Assembly (NCBI RefSeq): GCF_008630535.1
Contig: NZ_VWPH01000012.1
Location: forward strand, 1-64,000
DNA length: 64,000 nucleotides
Source: Saccharopolyspora hirsuta
GTDB taxonomy: Bacteria > Actinomycetota > Actinomycetes > Mycobacteriales > Pseudonocardiaceae
Reading direction: 5' to 3'
Position numbers and translations under genes: made by a program. Position 1 is the stretch's first letter, and the number at the start of each line of letters is the position of its first letter. Positions 33,810 through 43,633 of this stretch are shown one piece after another. Below the pieces are notes generated by a model. It was not told the origin of the DNA. It made no database searches and saw only the letters and a program-made list of their open reading frames with translations.

Positions 33810-35471
33810 GTGACCGACGGACCCCTGATCGTCCAGTCCGACAAGACGCTTCTGCTCGAAGTCGACCACGCCCTCGCCGACGAGGCGCGCACCGCCATCG
33901 CCCCCTTCGCTGAGCTGGAGCGCGCCCCCGAGCACGTGCACACCTACCGCATCACCCCGCTGGCGCTGTGGAACGCGCGCGCCGCCGGGCACGACGCGGA
34001 GCAGGTGGTGGACGGCCTGGTGCGCTTCTCGCGCTACCCGGTGCCGCAGCCGCTGCTGGTGGACATCGTCGAGACGATGGGGCGCTTCGGGCGGCTGCAG
34101 CTGGTCAACGACCCGGCGCACGGGCTGGTGCTGAACTCGCTGGACCGCGCGGTGCTCGAAGAGATCCTGCGGAACAAGAAGATCACCCCGATGCTGGGCC
34201 AGCGCATCGACGACGACACCGTCGTGGTGCACCCCAGCGAGCGCGGGCGGCTCAAGCAGATGCTGCTCAAGGTCAGCTGGCCCGCCGAGGACCTGGCCGG
34301 GTACGTCGACGGCGAGGCGCACCCGATCAAGCTGGAGCAGGACGGCTGGCAGCTGCGCGACTACCAGGCGCAGGCGGTGCAGTCGTTCTGGGCCGGTGGC
34401 TCGGGCGTCGTGGTGCTGCCCTGCGGCGCGGGCAAGACGCTGGTCGGCGCGGCGGCCATGGCCGAGGCGCAGGCGACCACGCTGATCCTGGTCACCAACA
34501 CCGTGGCCGGTCGGCAGTGGAAGCGGGAGCTGATCGAGCGGACCTCGCTGACCGAGGAGGAGATCGGCGAGTACTCCGGCGAGAAGAAGGAGATCCGGCC
34601 GGTCACCATCGCCACCTACCAGGTGATCACCCGCCGCTCCAAGGGCGAGTACAAGCACCTGGAGCTGTTCGACTCCCGCGACTGGGGCCTGGTGGTCTAC
34701 GACGAGGTGCACCTGCTGCCCGCCCCGGTGTTCCGGATGACCGCCGACCTGCAGTCCCGGCGGCGCCTCGGGCTGACCGCGACGCTGGTCCGCGAGGACG
34801 GCCGCGAGGGCGACGTGTTCTCGCTGATCGGCCCCAAGCGCTACGACGCGCCGTGGAAGGACATCGAGGCGCAGGGCTGGATCGCCCCGGCCGACTGCAT
34901 CGAGGTCCGGGTGACGCTGACCGACAACGAGCGCCTGGAGTACGCGACCGCGGACGCCGACGAGCGCTACAAGCTGTGCTCCACGGCCCGCACCAAGGCC
35001 CCGGTGGTCAAGGCGATCCTGGACCAGCACCCCGGCGAACCGGCGCTGGTCATCGGTGCCTACCTGGACCAGCTGCACGACCTCGGCGCGGCGCTGGACG
35101 CGCCGATCGTGGAGGGCTCGACGAAGAACAAGGAGCGCGAGGCGCTCTTCGACGCCTTCCGGAACGGCGAGATCAACCGGCTGGTGGTCTCGAAGGTCGC
35201 GAACTTCTCCATCGACCTGCCGGAGGCGTCGGTGGCGGTGCAGGTCTCGGGCACCTTCGGGTCGCGGCAGGAGGAGGCGCAGCGGCTCGGTCGGCTGCTG
35301 CGGCCGAAGGCCGACGGCAAGCAGGCGCACTTCTACTCGGTGGTCTCGCGGGACACGCTGGACACCGACTACGCGGCGCACCGGCAGCGGTTCCTCGCCG
35401 AGCAGGGCTACGCCTACCGCATCGTGGACGCCGACGACCTGCTCGGCCCCTCGATCCCGGACGTCGGGTGA
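33810..35471 (+). CDS. XPB/Rad25-type DNA helicase
   Basis: 553 residues. The N-terminal ~170 residues form the XPB-N damage-recognition-like region. Walker A is LPCGAGKTL (about residue 205), motif II DEVH in VVYDEVHLLP, motif III LGLTATLVRED, and motif VI QEEAQRLGRLLRP. It is a superfamily 2, 3'-to-5' helicase implicated in DNA repair (Rv0861c/ercc3 in M. tuberculosis). GTG at 33810 has GAGGGAG 9 nt upstream. Its usual partner gene is at 17035-19287 rather than adjacent. Confidence 0.94.
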   Translation: MTDGPLIVQSDKTLLLEVDHALADEARTAIAPFAELERAPEHVHTYRITPLALWNARAAGHDAEQVVDGLVRFSRYPVPQPLLVDIVETMGRFGRLQLVNDPAHGLVLNSLDRAVLEEILRNKKITPMLGQRIDDDTVVVHPSERGRLKQMLLKVSWPAEDLAGYVDGEAHPIKLEQDGWQLRDYQAQAVQSFWAGGSGVVVLPCGAGKTLVGAAAMAEAQATTLILVTNTVAGRQWKRELIERTSLTEEEIGEYSGEKKEIRPVTIATYQVITRRSKGEYKHLELFDSRDWGLVVYDEVHLLPAPVFRMTADLQSRRRLGLTATLVREDGREGDVFSLIGPKRYDAPWKDIEAQGWIAPADCIEVRVTLTDNERLEYATADADERYKLCSTARTKAPVVKAILDQHPGEPALVIGAYLDQLHDLGAALDAPIVEGSTKNKEREALFDAFRNGEINRLVVSKVANFSIDLPEASVAVQVSGTFGSRQEEAQRLGRLLRPKADGKQAHFYSVVSRDTLDTDYAAHRQRFLAEQGYAYRIVDADDLLGPSIPDVG

Positions 35472-35693
35472 CGACAATTCCGAGACACACCCGGTCAGCT
35501 GTCACCCAAATGTGTCCACGCTGGGCCCGGCAGCCGCTACGGTTGCGGTGGACGCACGCGAGCTGACCAGGCACGTCGGTCCGGACGTGCGCAGTGGTCC
35601 GCGCGCCGCCGCAGGTGACCACCGATCGGGGGCGGACGCCGGGAGCAGGACGGGTGCGCCGCGCGCTTTGCAGGCAGGGACACTGGAGATCGG

Positions 35694-36287
35694 ATGACCA
35701 CCGAGCAGGAACGCACCGCCATGGGCGGGGCGCACCGGTTCGTCGGACTCGCGGAGAACCTCGAACGCCACGCCGGCACCCCGACCGCGGCCGAACCCCC
35801 CAACGTGCACGGCACCAACCGCGGCTACGGCCTGGTCTTCTTCCACCTGGAGCAGTACCACCTGACCACGGTGATCAGCAGCGGGCTGCGCTTCCAGCCG
35901 CTGGGCGCCGAACCGGCCCAGGAGCTGGCCTGCACGGTCTACAAGGAGCAGGCCGAGGCGGCCCGCCACCTGGTCGACCTCACCGCCGAGGTGCTGGTCC
36001 AGCAGCGCACCCACCTGGTGCCCGACCAGATCGTCCCGAACGAGCAGCCGCTGCTGCCGGGCACCGAGTTCCACGGCGTGCTGGCCAGCGGCCACCCGAT
36101 GTTCCCCCCGGAGTTCACCCGTTTCACCGACCCGGACGGCATCGAGCAGCTCCAGGTCTTCACCCTCCTCCCGGTGACCCTCGGCGAGCTGAACTACATC
36201 CTCGACAACGGGGTGACGGCCCTGCGCCAGCAGTGGGCCCGCTTCGAGGTCGACGTCTTCGACCTGGGCCGCCCCAGCGTCGCCTGA
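35694..36287 (+). CDS. SUFU-like domain protein 1
   Basis: 197 residues, soluble. The pattern fits bacterial Suppressor-of-fused domains: HRFVGLAENLERHAGTP, NRGYGLVFFHLEQYHLTTVI, an internal helix ELACTVYKEQAEAARHLV, and the end VFTLLPVTLGELNYILDNGV. Its close relative is at 49031-49588 with matching blocks. Bacterial SUFU proteins are often immunity proteins of polymorphic toxins, but no toxin gene is adjacent here. ATG at 35694 has TGGAG upstream. Family call is from memory. Confidence 0.75.
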   Translation: MTTEQERTAMGGAHRFVGLAENLERHAGTPTAAEPPNVHGTNRGYGLVFFHLEQYHLTTVISSGLRFQPLGAEPAQELACTVYKEQAEAARHLVDLTAEVLVQQRTHLVPDQIVPNEQPLLPGTEFHGVLASGHPMFPPEFTRFTDPDGIEQLQVFTLLPVTLGELNYILDNGVTALRQQWARFEVDVFDLGRPSVA

Positions 36288-36354
36288 GCCGCGCGGACCG
36301 CCCAGCACGTCCCCTTGGCACGCCGGGGTGGCGGCGGGGTGACAGGATCGGGGC

Positions 36355-37341
36355 ATGGCACCTGCGACGATCGACCTGGCGGAACTGGACGCGGTGCGGG
36401 TGTACGCGCTGCCGATGCGCAACAAGTTCCGCGGGGTGACGGTCCGGCGCGGGGTGCTGCTCGGCGGCCCGGCCGGGTGGGGCGAGTTCTGCCCGTTCGA
36501 GGACTACGACGACGCGCAGGCGGTGCCGTGGCTGGCCGCCGCGCTGGAGGCCTGCACCGAGGCCTGGCCGGAACCGGTGCGCACCAGCATCCCGGTCAAC
36601 TGCACGGTCCCCGCGGTGTCGGCGGACAAGGCGCACGCGATCGTCGCGGCGTCCGGGTGCCGCACGGCCAAGGTCAAGGTCGCCGAGCCCGGCCAAACGG
36701 CTGGTGACGACGTCGAGCGCGTGGCCGCCGTGCGCGACGCGCTGGGTCCGGGCGGCGCGATCCGCGTGGACGCCAACGCCGCCTGGGACGTCGACACGGC
36801 GGTCACCCGGATCCGAGAGCTGGACCGCGCGGCGGGCGGCTTGGAGTACGCGGAGCAGCCCTGCCCGTCGGTGGACGAGCTCGCCGCGGTCCGGCGCCAG
36901 GTCGACGTGCGCATCGCGGCGGACGAGAGCATCCGCCGCGCCGAGGACCCGCTGCGCGTCGCGGTGGCCGGAGCGGCGGACGTGGCGATCATCAAGGCGA
37001 CACCGCTGGGCGGGGTGCGCCGAGCGCTGCGCGTCGCCGAAGCGTGCGGACTGCCGTGCGTGGTGTCGTCGGCGGTGGAGACGAGCATCGGCCTCGCCGC
37101 GCAGCTGGCCCTGGCGGGGGCGCTGCCGGAACTCCCCTTCGCCTGCGGCCTGGGCACGATGTCCCTGCTGGACGGCGACGTCGTCGCGGACTCCCTGCTC
37201 CCGGTGGACGGCCACCTCCCGGTCCTCCGCCGCCCCCCGGAACCGGACCCGGCCCTGGTCGCAGCGGCGACCCCCACGGCGGACGTCCAACACCGCTGGC
37301 TCGAACGCCTCGGCCGCGTCGACACCCTCCGCCGCGCCTAG
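36355..37341 (+). CDS. menC: o-Succinylbenzoate synthase MenC
   Basis: 328-residue enolase-superfamily enzyme of menaquinone synthesis, dehydrating SHCHC to o-succinylbenzoate. The catalytic KxK is in RTAKVKVAE, metal ligands are Asp in VDANAAWD, Glu in YAEQPC and Asp in AADESI, and the second catalytic Lys is in IIKATPLGG. The set and spacing match actinobacterial MenC. No other men genes are in view. It ends just before a GTGAGTG hairpin. Confidence 0.93.
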   Translation: MAPATIDLAELDAVRVYALPMRNKFRGVTVRRGVLLGGPAGWGEFCPFEDYDDAQAVPWLAAALEACTEAWPEPVRTSIPVNCTVPAVSADKAHAIVAASGCRTAKVKVAEPGQTAGDDVERVAAVRDALGPGGAIRVDANAAWDVDTAVTRIRELDRAAGGLEYAEQPCPSVDELAAVRRQVDVRIAADESIRRAEDPLRVAVAGAADVAIIKATPLGGVRRALRVAEACGLPCVVSSAVETSIGLAAQLALAGALPELPFACGLGTMSLLDGDVVADSLLPVDGHLPVLRRPPEPDPALVAAATPTADVQHRWLERLGRVDTLRRA

Positions 37342-37359
37342 GGCTGGGCTCGGCCTGGC

Positions 37360-37405
37360 GTCGTGAGTGCGAAAACCGGCTGGAGGCGGTTTTCGCACTC
37401 ACGAC
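37360..37405. terminator. GTGAGTG-family hairpin after menC
   Basis: Arms GTCGTGAGTGCGAAAACCG and CGGTTTTCGCACTCACGAC, about 19 bp, 18 nt after the menC stop. Its stem and loop (CCGGCTGGAG) repeat those of the hairpin after phzF at 3050-3097. Probably the menC terminator. Confidence 0.75.
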
Positions 37406-38151
37406 CCCTCGCGGCCTTGAGGGCGGTGCGGCGATTTCGCAGGAAGTCGCCGCCCTGCACGCGAGCGAGCCGCCGGTTTCGCGCGAAGTCGCCCCACACA
37501 CAGCGCCTCGGAACCCGCGCTCACCTCCCGAGGCCGACCAGAGCCCGTCGGCGCGAGGGTGCGGCCGGTCGGGCCAGATTCATCCTGGCGCCGGGTCGAG
37601 CATCGTCTTCCCAGGTAGCCAAGGCCCTTGATCTTGGACCAATGTGGAGGTACCCGGCCCCCGCCGCGCTGGCCCGGTGCCGGTTCCGGGAGCGGCAGGG
37701 ACATCGCCTGACGATCGGCAGCCAACCGACTGGGCGGCCAGGTGGCTCAGCGACCCGGGGTCGGCGCGGCTGCCGGGGGACCATGCGTCCGGAGGTTCAG
37801 CGGTGATATCCGGGAGAGTTGGGCGTCGTGCGTTGCGGTGAGTGTGCGGTTGCTTTGGGTTCAAAGCGGTGGGTGGTCGCCTTGGGCGGGTAGCGATTTC
37901 AATCGAAATCGCGGACGTTCGGCACAGCGCTCGCGGTGGTGATACCTGCGCCTCACGGCAGTGGCATCAGGTGGTGCGCTCGTAGCAGTGCTACCGGGCG
38001 TGCCTGCGGTGGTGATGGGGGTGGAGGTCGGTGCGTGTCTGTCGGGCTGCGTTGGGGCGCGGTGGGGTGCGATTTCGGGAGAAATTGACCGTCACCCGGG
38101 TGAACGTCGTTTTCTCCCGAAATTGCCGTTCTCCCGGGTGACGGTGCTGGG
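37406..38151. other. Repeat-rich intergenic region
   Basis: About 745 nt without a supported gene. It holds four near-palindromes: 37428-37453 (GGCGATTTCGCAGGAAGTCGCC), 37471-37492 (GGTTTCGCGCGAAGTC core), 37893-37912 (GCGATTTCAATCGAAATCGC), and arms TTTCGGGAGAAA (38073-38084) with TTTCTCCCGAAA (38111-38122) around GTCACCCGGGTGAAC. The stretch 37560-37860 shows weak coding-like composition in several frames, but no start-homology combination I can support. Confidence 0.6.
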
Positions 38152-38973
38152 TCAGGCGCGGCGGCGTCGGCGGCGGATGAGGCGGAAGACCAGGGCGAGG
38201 GCCACCGCTGCGACCGCTAGCGGGGCGAGGCGCTTGAGGACCGGGGCTCCGGCCGTGCCGAGGAGGTCGATCGCCTCGTCCGACGGCACCGGGCCTCCGG
38301 TGACCACCGCGTCCGCGCGGCGCGACGGCTCCTCCGTCGCCGTGCTCGCGAACTCGCCGTCCCGGCTCCCCGCCGGGGTCACCCGCCAGCTCGCCGGCTC
38401 CGCGCCTCCGGCGCTCGCCGAGCTCGCCTTCGCCTCCGCGGGCTTCGCCGCTGCGGCTTCGGGTTCCGCGGGCTTCGCCGCCGCGGCTTCGCCGGCGGAC
38501 GGCTTCGCCTCGGCTGCCGCCGGGGTGCCCTCCTCGGTGAGCTGCTTGGCGAGGTTGGCCGCGAACTGGTTCAGGATCTTGCCGCCGACCTCGGAGATCA
38601 GCCCGCGGCCCAGCTGCGCTGGCTTGCCGGTGACCTTCAGGTCGGTGTCCACGGTGACCGAGGTGGTGTCGCCCTCGGGCGTGAGCACCGCGGCCACCGT
38701 CGCCGCGGCGGTGCCGCTGCCGCGGGAGTCCTTGCCGCTGGCGTCGATGACCACGCGGCGGGCGCTCTCGTCGACCTCCTTGAAGGTGCCGGTTCCCTTG
38801 TAGAGCAGCGTCACCGGGCCGAGCTTGACCTTCACCGAGCCGGAGAACTCGTTGCCCTCGGCCTTGGTGAGCGTGGCGCCGGGCATGCACGGTGCGACCC
38901 GCTCCGGGTCGAGCAGCGCCTGCCACGCCACCTCGACCGGCACCGGAACGCTGAACTGGTGCTGCATCTGCAC
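38152..38973 (-). CDS. CoxG-like SRPBCC protein with C-terminal membrane anchor
   Basis: 273 residues. Residues 1-145 are a CoxG domain (MQHQFSVPVPVEVAWQALLD, CMPGATLTKAEGNEFSGSVK, GRGLISEVGGKILNQFA). A 50-residue linker of AKPAE/AAAAKPAE repeats follows. A C-terminal span (LAPLAVAAVALALVFRLI) ends in a polyarginine tail, placing the domain on the inner face of the membrane. CoxG is reported to recruit CO dehydrogenase to the membrane. GTG at 38973 has AGGAGG 7 nt upstream. It is downstream of coxSLM on the same strand, 575 nt away. Confidence 0.9.
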   Translation of the reverse strand: MQMQHQFSVPVPVEVAWQALLDPERVAPCMPGATLTKAEGNEFSGSVKVKLGPVTLLYKGTGTFKEVDESARRVVIDASGKDSRGSGTAAATVAAVLTPEGDTTSVTVDTDLKVTGKPAQLGRGLISEVGGKILNQFAANLAKQLTEEGTPAAAEAKPSAGEAAAAKPAEPEAAAAKPAEAKASSASAGGAEPASWRVTPAGSRDGEFASTATEEPSRRADAVVTGGPVPSDEAIDLLGTAGAPVLKRLAPLAVAAVALALVFRLIRRRRRRA

Positions 38974-39548
38974 GGGGAGTCCTCCTGGTTCGAACCGAAC
39001 TCGGCCCGGCGGGACGGGCCGTCCTCCTGCTGAGGCGTCGCCTTCCAGCTTCCCAGCCTCGGCGGCCGACCTCTACCCCGTTCGGATCATTGAACGGCAT
39101 CCGTCCTCACCACGCCGCACCCGAACCGCGACCGCTGTCGACCGCCTTCACGAGTTCGAGCCCACCCGACCACGAGTTCGAGCCCACCCGACCGGGCGAG
39201 CCCGATCACCGAACGAGTCCCGATCCCCCGCCTCCACCACGAGCAAGGCGACCACCAACCCACAGTCTCAACCGAAACCACGCCCCCCGCCCGCGACGAC
39301 CCACAGTTTCAGTTGAAACTGCACCCCCCACACGGCGGACCACAGCTCCGATCGATGCTGCGACCCCACACTCCTCCGGCGCGTCGGGCACCCGACGCGC
39401 CGGAGGGTGTGGGCAGACCGTCCGACCTGTGGAGAACTCCGCGATTTCAATGGAAATCGGACCTCTGACTTCCATTGAAATCGCGTCCACCCGCCACGGG
39501 CCGATCCCCCGGCCGCGGCCCAGCGGTGGAGCCGCGGCCGGGGGCCGG
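38974..39548. other. Repeat-rich gap between coxM and coxG
   Basis: 575 nt, no supported gene. It holds a 22-bp tandem duplication (39149-39170 and 39171-39192, starting CACGAGTTCGAGCCC), a CAGTTTCAGTTGAAACTG palindrome (39304-39321) with a weaker relative near 39263, and P1 copy 4 (39441-39484). Reading on the minus strand, all lie in the presumed coxM-coxG transcript or the coxG leader. Confidence 0.6.
39441..39484. repeat. Palindromic repeat P1, copy 4
   Basis: GCGATTTCAATGGAAATC at 39441-39458 pairs with GACTTCCATTGAAATCGC at 39467-39484 with one mismatch; loop GGACCTCT. It lies 65 nt downstream of the coxM stop, between co-directional cox genes. Confidence 0.9.
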
Positions 39549-40403
39549 TCAGGCGCCTGCGGCGGCGAGGACCGCTCTGCCGGTGAGGACTTCGGCGAGG
39601 TGTTCCCGGTAGTCGACGTCGGCGCTGGCGTCGGCCGTCGGGCTGGTGCCCTCCGTGGCGCGGCGGGCCGCTGCGCGGACCGCCTCCGCCGTGGGTGGTT
39701 GCCCGATCAGGGCTTGTTCGACCCCGGTCGCTCGGATCGGGGTCGGGCCCATGTTGGTCAGGCCGATGCGGGCTTCGGCGATCCGCCCGTCGGCGACCCG
39801 CACCGCGGCCGCCACCCCGACGATGGACCACGCCTGCGCGACCCGGTTGAACTTCTCGTAGTGCGCGCGCCAGCCGGTCCACTTCGGCATCCGCACCTCG
39901 ACCAGCAGTTCTGCGGGTTCCAGTGCGGTGGTGAAGTAGTCGACGAAGAACTCCGCCGCGGGCACCGTGCGCCGCCCGGACGGTCCGGCCAGCACCATCT
40001 CCGCGTCCAGCGCCAGCGCCGGGGCGGGCAGGTCACCTGCCGGGTCGGCGTGCGCCAGCGAGCCGCCGAAGGTGCCGCGGTGGCGCACCTGCGGGTCGGC
40101 GACCGTGCGGGTGGCCAGCGCGATCAGCTCGGCGTGCTGCTGGACCAGCGGGTCGCGCAGCACGTCGTGGTGGGTCGTCATCGCACCGATCACCAGCGCG
40201 TCGCCGTCCTCGCGGATGCCGCGCAGCTCCTCGACGCGGTTCAGGTCGACCAGCAGCTGCGGGTCGGCCAGGCGCATCCGCAGCACCGGCAGCAGGCTCT
40301 GCCCGCCCGCCAGCACCTTGGCCTCGTCGCCGAACTCCGCGAGCGCGGCCACCGCTTCCTCCACTGTGGAGGGAGCGACGTACTCGAACTGGGCGGGGAT
40401 CAC
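39549..40403 (-). CDS. coxM: Molybdenum hydroxylase FAD-binding subunit (CoxM-like)
   Basis: 284 residues. FAD-binding motifs AGGQSLLPVLRMR (about 32-44) and TFGGSLAHADPAGD (about 111-124) match the medium subunit of CO dehydrogenase and xanthine dehydrogenase relatives. It passes electrons from the iron-sulfur subunit to FAD and onward. GTG at 40403 has GGGAGG upstream and overlaps the coxL stop by 4 nt. It is the third gene of a coxS-coxL-coxM set. Confidence 0.93.
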   Translation of the reverse strand: MIPAQFEYVAPSTVEEAVAALAEFGDEAKVLAGGQSLLPVLRMRLADPQLLVDLNRVEELRGIREDGDALVIGAMTTHHDVLRDPLVQQHAELIALATRTVADPQVRHRGTFGGSLAHADPAGDLPAPALALDAEMVLAGPSGRRTVPAAEFFVDYFTTALEPAELLVEVRMPKWTGWRAHYEKFNRVAQAWSIVGVAAAVRVADGRIAEARIGLTNMGPTPIRATGVEQALIGQPPTAEAVRAAARRATEGTSPTADASADVDYREHLAEVLTGRAVLAAAGA

Positions 40404-42832
40404 CGGGCACCTCCCTGGGGGTTCGTGGAACCGAGTCCGCCACCGGCTTCCGGCGCGGTGGCACCGCTCTCGCGCGCGCCCGTGACGGCCCGCCACACCC
40501 GCTGCGGCGAGCACGGCATCTCCACGTCGGAGACGCCCATCGGCCGCAGCGCGTCGACCACCGCGTTCACCACCGCGGGCGTCGAGGCGATCGTGCCCGC
40601 CTCGCCGACCCCCTTGACGCCCAGCGCGTTCGACGTCGCGCGGGTCTCGGTGCGGTCGGTGGTGAACTCCGGCAGGTCGGCCGCCGAGGGCACCAGGTAG
40701 TCGGCCAGCGTGGCGGTGGTGAGGGTGCCGGTCTCGTCGTACACGGCCTCCTCGAACAGCGCCTGCGCGATGCCCTGCGCCAGGCCGCCGTGCACCTGGC
40801 CCTCCACGATCAGCGGGTTGATCACCGCGCCGATGTCGTCCACGCAGACGTACTTGCGGATCTTCACCTGCCCGGTCTCGGTGTCCACCTCGGTCGCGCA
40901 GAGGTGCGTGCCGTGCGGGAAGGAGAAGTTCTCCGGGTCGAAGGTGGCCTCGGCGTCGAGGTTCGGCTCCACCCCGTCGGGCAGGTCGTGCGCGGCGAAC
41001 GCCGCCAGCGCGACCTCGCCGAGCGCGGTGCCCCGGTCGGTGCCGCGAACGCCGAAGCGCCCGGCGGCGAACTCCACGTCGTCCTCGCTGCACTCCAGCA
41101 TGTGCGCGGCGATCTTCTTGGCCTTCTCCACGACCTTGTCGGCCGCCTGCACCACCGCCATGCCGCCGACGGCCAGCGACCGCGAGCCGTAGGTGTCCAG
41201 GCCCTTCGGCGAGACCTGGGTGTCGCCGTGCAGCACCTCGACGTCCTCGAACGCCACCCCGAGCCGGTCGGCGACGATCTGGCTCCACGCCGTCTCGTGC
41301 CCCTGCCCGTGCGGCGAGCTCCCGGTGACGACCTCCACCTTCCCGGTCGGCAGCACGCGGATCGCGGCGTGCTCCCAGCCGCCCGCGCCGTAGGACAGCG
41401 AGCCCAGCACGCGCGACGGGGCCAGCCCGCACATCTCGGTGAACGTCGAGATGCCGATGCCCAGCTGCACCGGATCACCGCTGCGCCGCCGCTCCTCCTG
41501 CTCGGCGCGCAGCGCGTCGTAGCCGAACAGCTCCATCGCCTTGTCGGTGGCGGCCTCGTAGTTGCCGGAGTCGTAGGTCAGCCCGGCGACGGTGTCGTAG
41601 GGGAACTCCTCGTGCGCGATCCAGTTCTTGCGCCGCACCTCCATCGGATCCATGCCGAGCTCGGCGGCGAGCTCGTCCATCATCCGCTCGATGGCGAAGG
41701 TCGCCTCCGGCCGCCCGGCACCGCGGTAGGCGTCGGTGGGCGTCTTGTTGGTGAACACGTTGGTGCAGGTGAAGTGGTAGGCGGGGATCTTGTAGATCGA
41801 GTTGAACATGAACGCGCCCAGGATCGGGATGCCCGGCGTGACCAGCCGCAGGTAGGCGCCCATGTCGGCGAGCAGCTCGACCTTCAGCCCGGTGATCCGG
41901 CCGTCCCGGTCGGCGGCCATCGACAGCTTCTGGACCTGGTCGCGGCCGTGGTGCGCGGAAACCATGGTCTCGGAGCGGGATTCGGTCCACTTCACCGGTT
42001 TGCCGAGCTTGCGGGCCAGCACGAAGGCGATGAACTCCTCCGGCGTCACCTGCAGCTTGCCGCCGAAACCGCCGCCCACGTCGGGGGCGATGACCCGGAT
42101 CTTCTGCTCCGGCACGCCCAGCGACATGGCCAGCATCAGCCGCAGGATGTGCGGCACCTGGGTGGCCGACCACATGGTGATCTGCTCGCCGGTCGGGTCG
42201 ACGACCACCGAGCGGGGCTCCATGAACGCCGGGATCAGCCGCTGCTGCCGGAAGGTCCGCTCGACGCGCACCTCCGCGCTGCGCAGCGCCTCCTCGACGT
42301 CGCCACCGGTGCCCGCCGCCGCTGAGTCGAACGTCCAGGTGGCGTTGCGGTTGGTACCCAGGTCCTCGTGCACCAGCGGGGAATCCGCCCGCAGCGCGGA
42401 TTCCATGTCCAGCACCACCGGCAGGTCGTCGTAGTCGACGTCGATGGCGTCCAGCGCGTCGCGCGCCTCGGCCGCGCTGCGGGCCGCGACGACCGCGACC
42501 GCCTCACCGGCGAAGCGCACCTCGTCGACCGCCAGCGGCGGTGCCGCCGGGGCCTTCATGTCCTCGGTGATCGGCCACGCGCACGGCAGGCTGCCCTGCT
42601 CGTCGGCGAGGTCCCGGCCGGTGAACACCGCGGTCACGCCGGACATCCGCCGCGCGGCGTCGGTGTCGATCGACCTGATCCGGGCGTGCGCGACGGGGCT
42701 GCGCAGGATCGCCAGGTGCAGCGTTCCGGCGGGGTTGAGGTTGTCCGTCCAGCGGGTGCGGCCGGTGATCAGCCGCGCGTCCTCCTTGCGCTTGCGGGCG
42801 CGCCCCAGTTCGGGTTCCAGGACCGAGGTCAT
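40400..42832 (-). CDS. coxL: Molybdenum hydroxylase large subunit, form II CoxL
   Basis: 810 residues, with molybdopterin cytosine dinucleotide cofactor binding expected from the family. GGGFGGK is near residue 256. The active-site loop reads AYRGAGR (about 366-372), the signature of form II enzymes; true CO dehydrogenases carry AYRCSFR. CO oxidation is therefore uncertain and the substrate may be another aldehyde, heterocycle or CoA ester. The C-terminal active-site Glu is in [15 protein letters not shown]. It overlaps coxS and coxM by 4 nt each. Confidence 0.94.
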   Translation of the reverse strand: MTSVLEPELGRARKRKEDARLITGRTRWTDNLNPAGTLHLAILRSPVAHARIRSIDTDAARRMSGVTAVFTGRDLADEQGSLPCAWPITEDMKAPAAPPLAVDEVRFAGEAVAVVAARSAAEARDALDAIDVDYDDLPVVLDMESALRADSPLVHEDLGTNRNATWTFDSAAAGTGGDVEEALRSAEVRVERTFRQQRLIPAFMEPRSVVVDPTGEQITMWSATQVPHILRLMLAMSLGVPEQKIRVIAPDVGGGFGGKLQVTPEEFIAFVLARKLGKPVKWTESRSETMVSAHHGRDQVQKLSMAADRDGRITGLKVELLADMGAYLRLVTPGIPILGAFMFNSIYKIPAYHFTCTNVFTNKTPTDAYRGAGRPEATFAIERMMDELAAELGMDPMEVRRKNWIAHEEFPYDTVAGLTYDSGNYEAATDKAMELFGYDALRAEQEERRRSGDPVQLGIGISTFTEMCGLAPSRVLGSLSYGAGGWEHAAIRVLPTGKVEVVTGSSPHGQGHETAWSQIVADRLGVAFEDVEVLHGDTQVSPKGLDTYGSRSLAVGGMAVVQAADKVVEKAKKIAAHMLECSEDDVEFAAGRFGVRGTDRGTALGEVALAAFAAHDLPDGVEPNLDAEATFDPENFSFPHGTHLCATEVDTETGQVKIRKYVCVDDIGAVINPLIVEGQVHGGLAQGIAQALFEEAVYDETGTLTTATLADYLVPSAADLPEFTTDRTETRATSNALGVKGVGEAGTIASTPAVVNAVVDALRPMGVSDVEMPCSPQRVWRAVTGARESGATAPEAGGGLGSTNPQGGAR

Positions 42833-43395
42833 GACTGCGTTCCTCCCGTCACCTTCGGCTGGGCCTGCTCGTCGGCGGGTGTTCGCGGCGCCGGGGTGTC
42901 CTCGGTGTGCTCCACCTCCGGACCGGCCCCGGGACGCATGCGCTGCGCGGCGTCGGAGACCGCGCGGACGATGTTCTGGTACCCGGTGCAGCGGCAGAGG
43001 TTGCCCTCCATGCCCTCCCGGATCTGCTGGTCGTCGGGTTCGCGCACCTCGGCGAGCAGGTCGAGCGCCTGCATGATCATCCCGGGGGTGCAGAACCCGC
43101 ACTGCAGTGCGTGGTTGTCGTGGAAGGCCTGCTGCAGCGGGTGCAGCCTGCCGTCCTGGGCGAGCCCTTCGATGGTGGTCACGTCGTGGCCGTCGGCCTG
43201 GACGGCCAGCACCGAGCACGACTTCACGCTGTGGCCGTCCAGGTGGACGGTGCACGCCCCGCAGTTGCTGGTGTCGCAACCGATGACGGTGCCCACCTTG
43301 CCTAGTCGTTCGCGGAGGTACTGGACGAGCAGCGTGCGCGGCTCGACCTCATCGGTGTACTGGGTGCCATCGACGTTGACGGTGATGCGCGGCAT
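42829..43395 (-). CDS. coxS: Molybdenum hydroxylase iron-sulfur subunit (CoxS-like)
   Basis: 188 residues. The N-terminal plant-type 2Fe-2S cluster uses Cys40, Cys45, Cys48 and Cys60 (CDTSNCGAC). The second, helical 2Fe-2S domain has CGFCTPG and CRCTGY. About 30 extra acidic, Pro-rich residues follow the second cluster and are not part of the usual fold. ATG at 43395 lies in GAGG-rich leader DNA; the gene is first in coxSLM and divergent from a transglutaminase-like gene. Confidence 0.94.
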   Translation of the reverse strand: MPRITVNVDGTQYTDEVEPRTLLVQYLRERLGKVGTVIGCDTSNCGACTVHLDGHSVKSCSVLAVQADGHDVTTIEGLAQDGRLHPLQQAFHDNHALQCGFCTPGMIMQALDLLAEVREPDDQQIREGMEGNLCRCTGYQNIVRAVSDAAQRMRPGAGPEVEHTEDTPAPRTPADEQAQPKVTGGTQS

Positions 43396-43633
43396 TTGGG
43401 CGGCCTCCTCGGAGGGACTGGCCCGCGGTGCGCGGACGGTCGGGAACACGGACTACTCCGCCTGGGTGACGGGCGTCACATCGCTAGAGCCTGCTACGCC
43501 ACACGGACCCGAGCAAGCGCGCAAAAGGCTGGCCGCCTGATCGCGTTCCGTAGCGGGCAGGCGCGATCCTCCGGGGAATTCGTTGGAGAAGCGGAAGGAT
43601 CCGCCCTATCGTCCGCCCCGGGAGGAGCAGACG

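Noticed and set aside
38980..39000. tRNA T-arm-like GGTTCGAACC
   Set aside because: No acceptor stem, anticodon arm or D-arm around it; it is part of the coxG leader.
40400..42832. Genuine CO dehydrogenase
   Set aside because: The active-site loop is AYRGAGR (form II). Kept as a molybdenum hydroxylase of unknown substrate.
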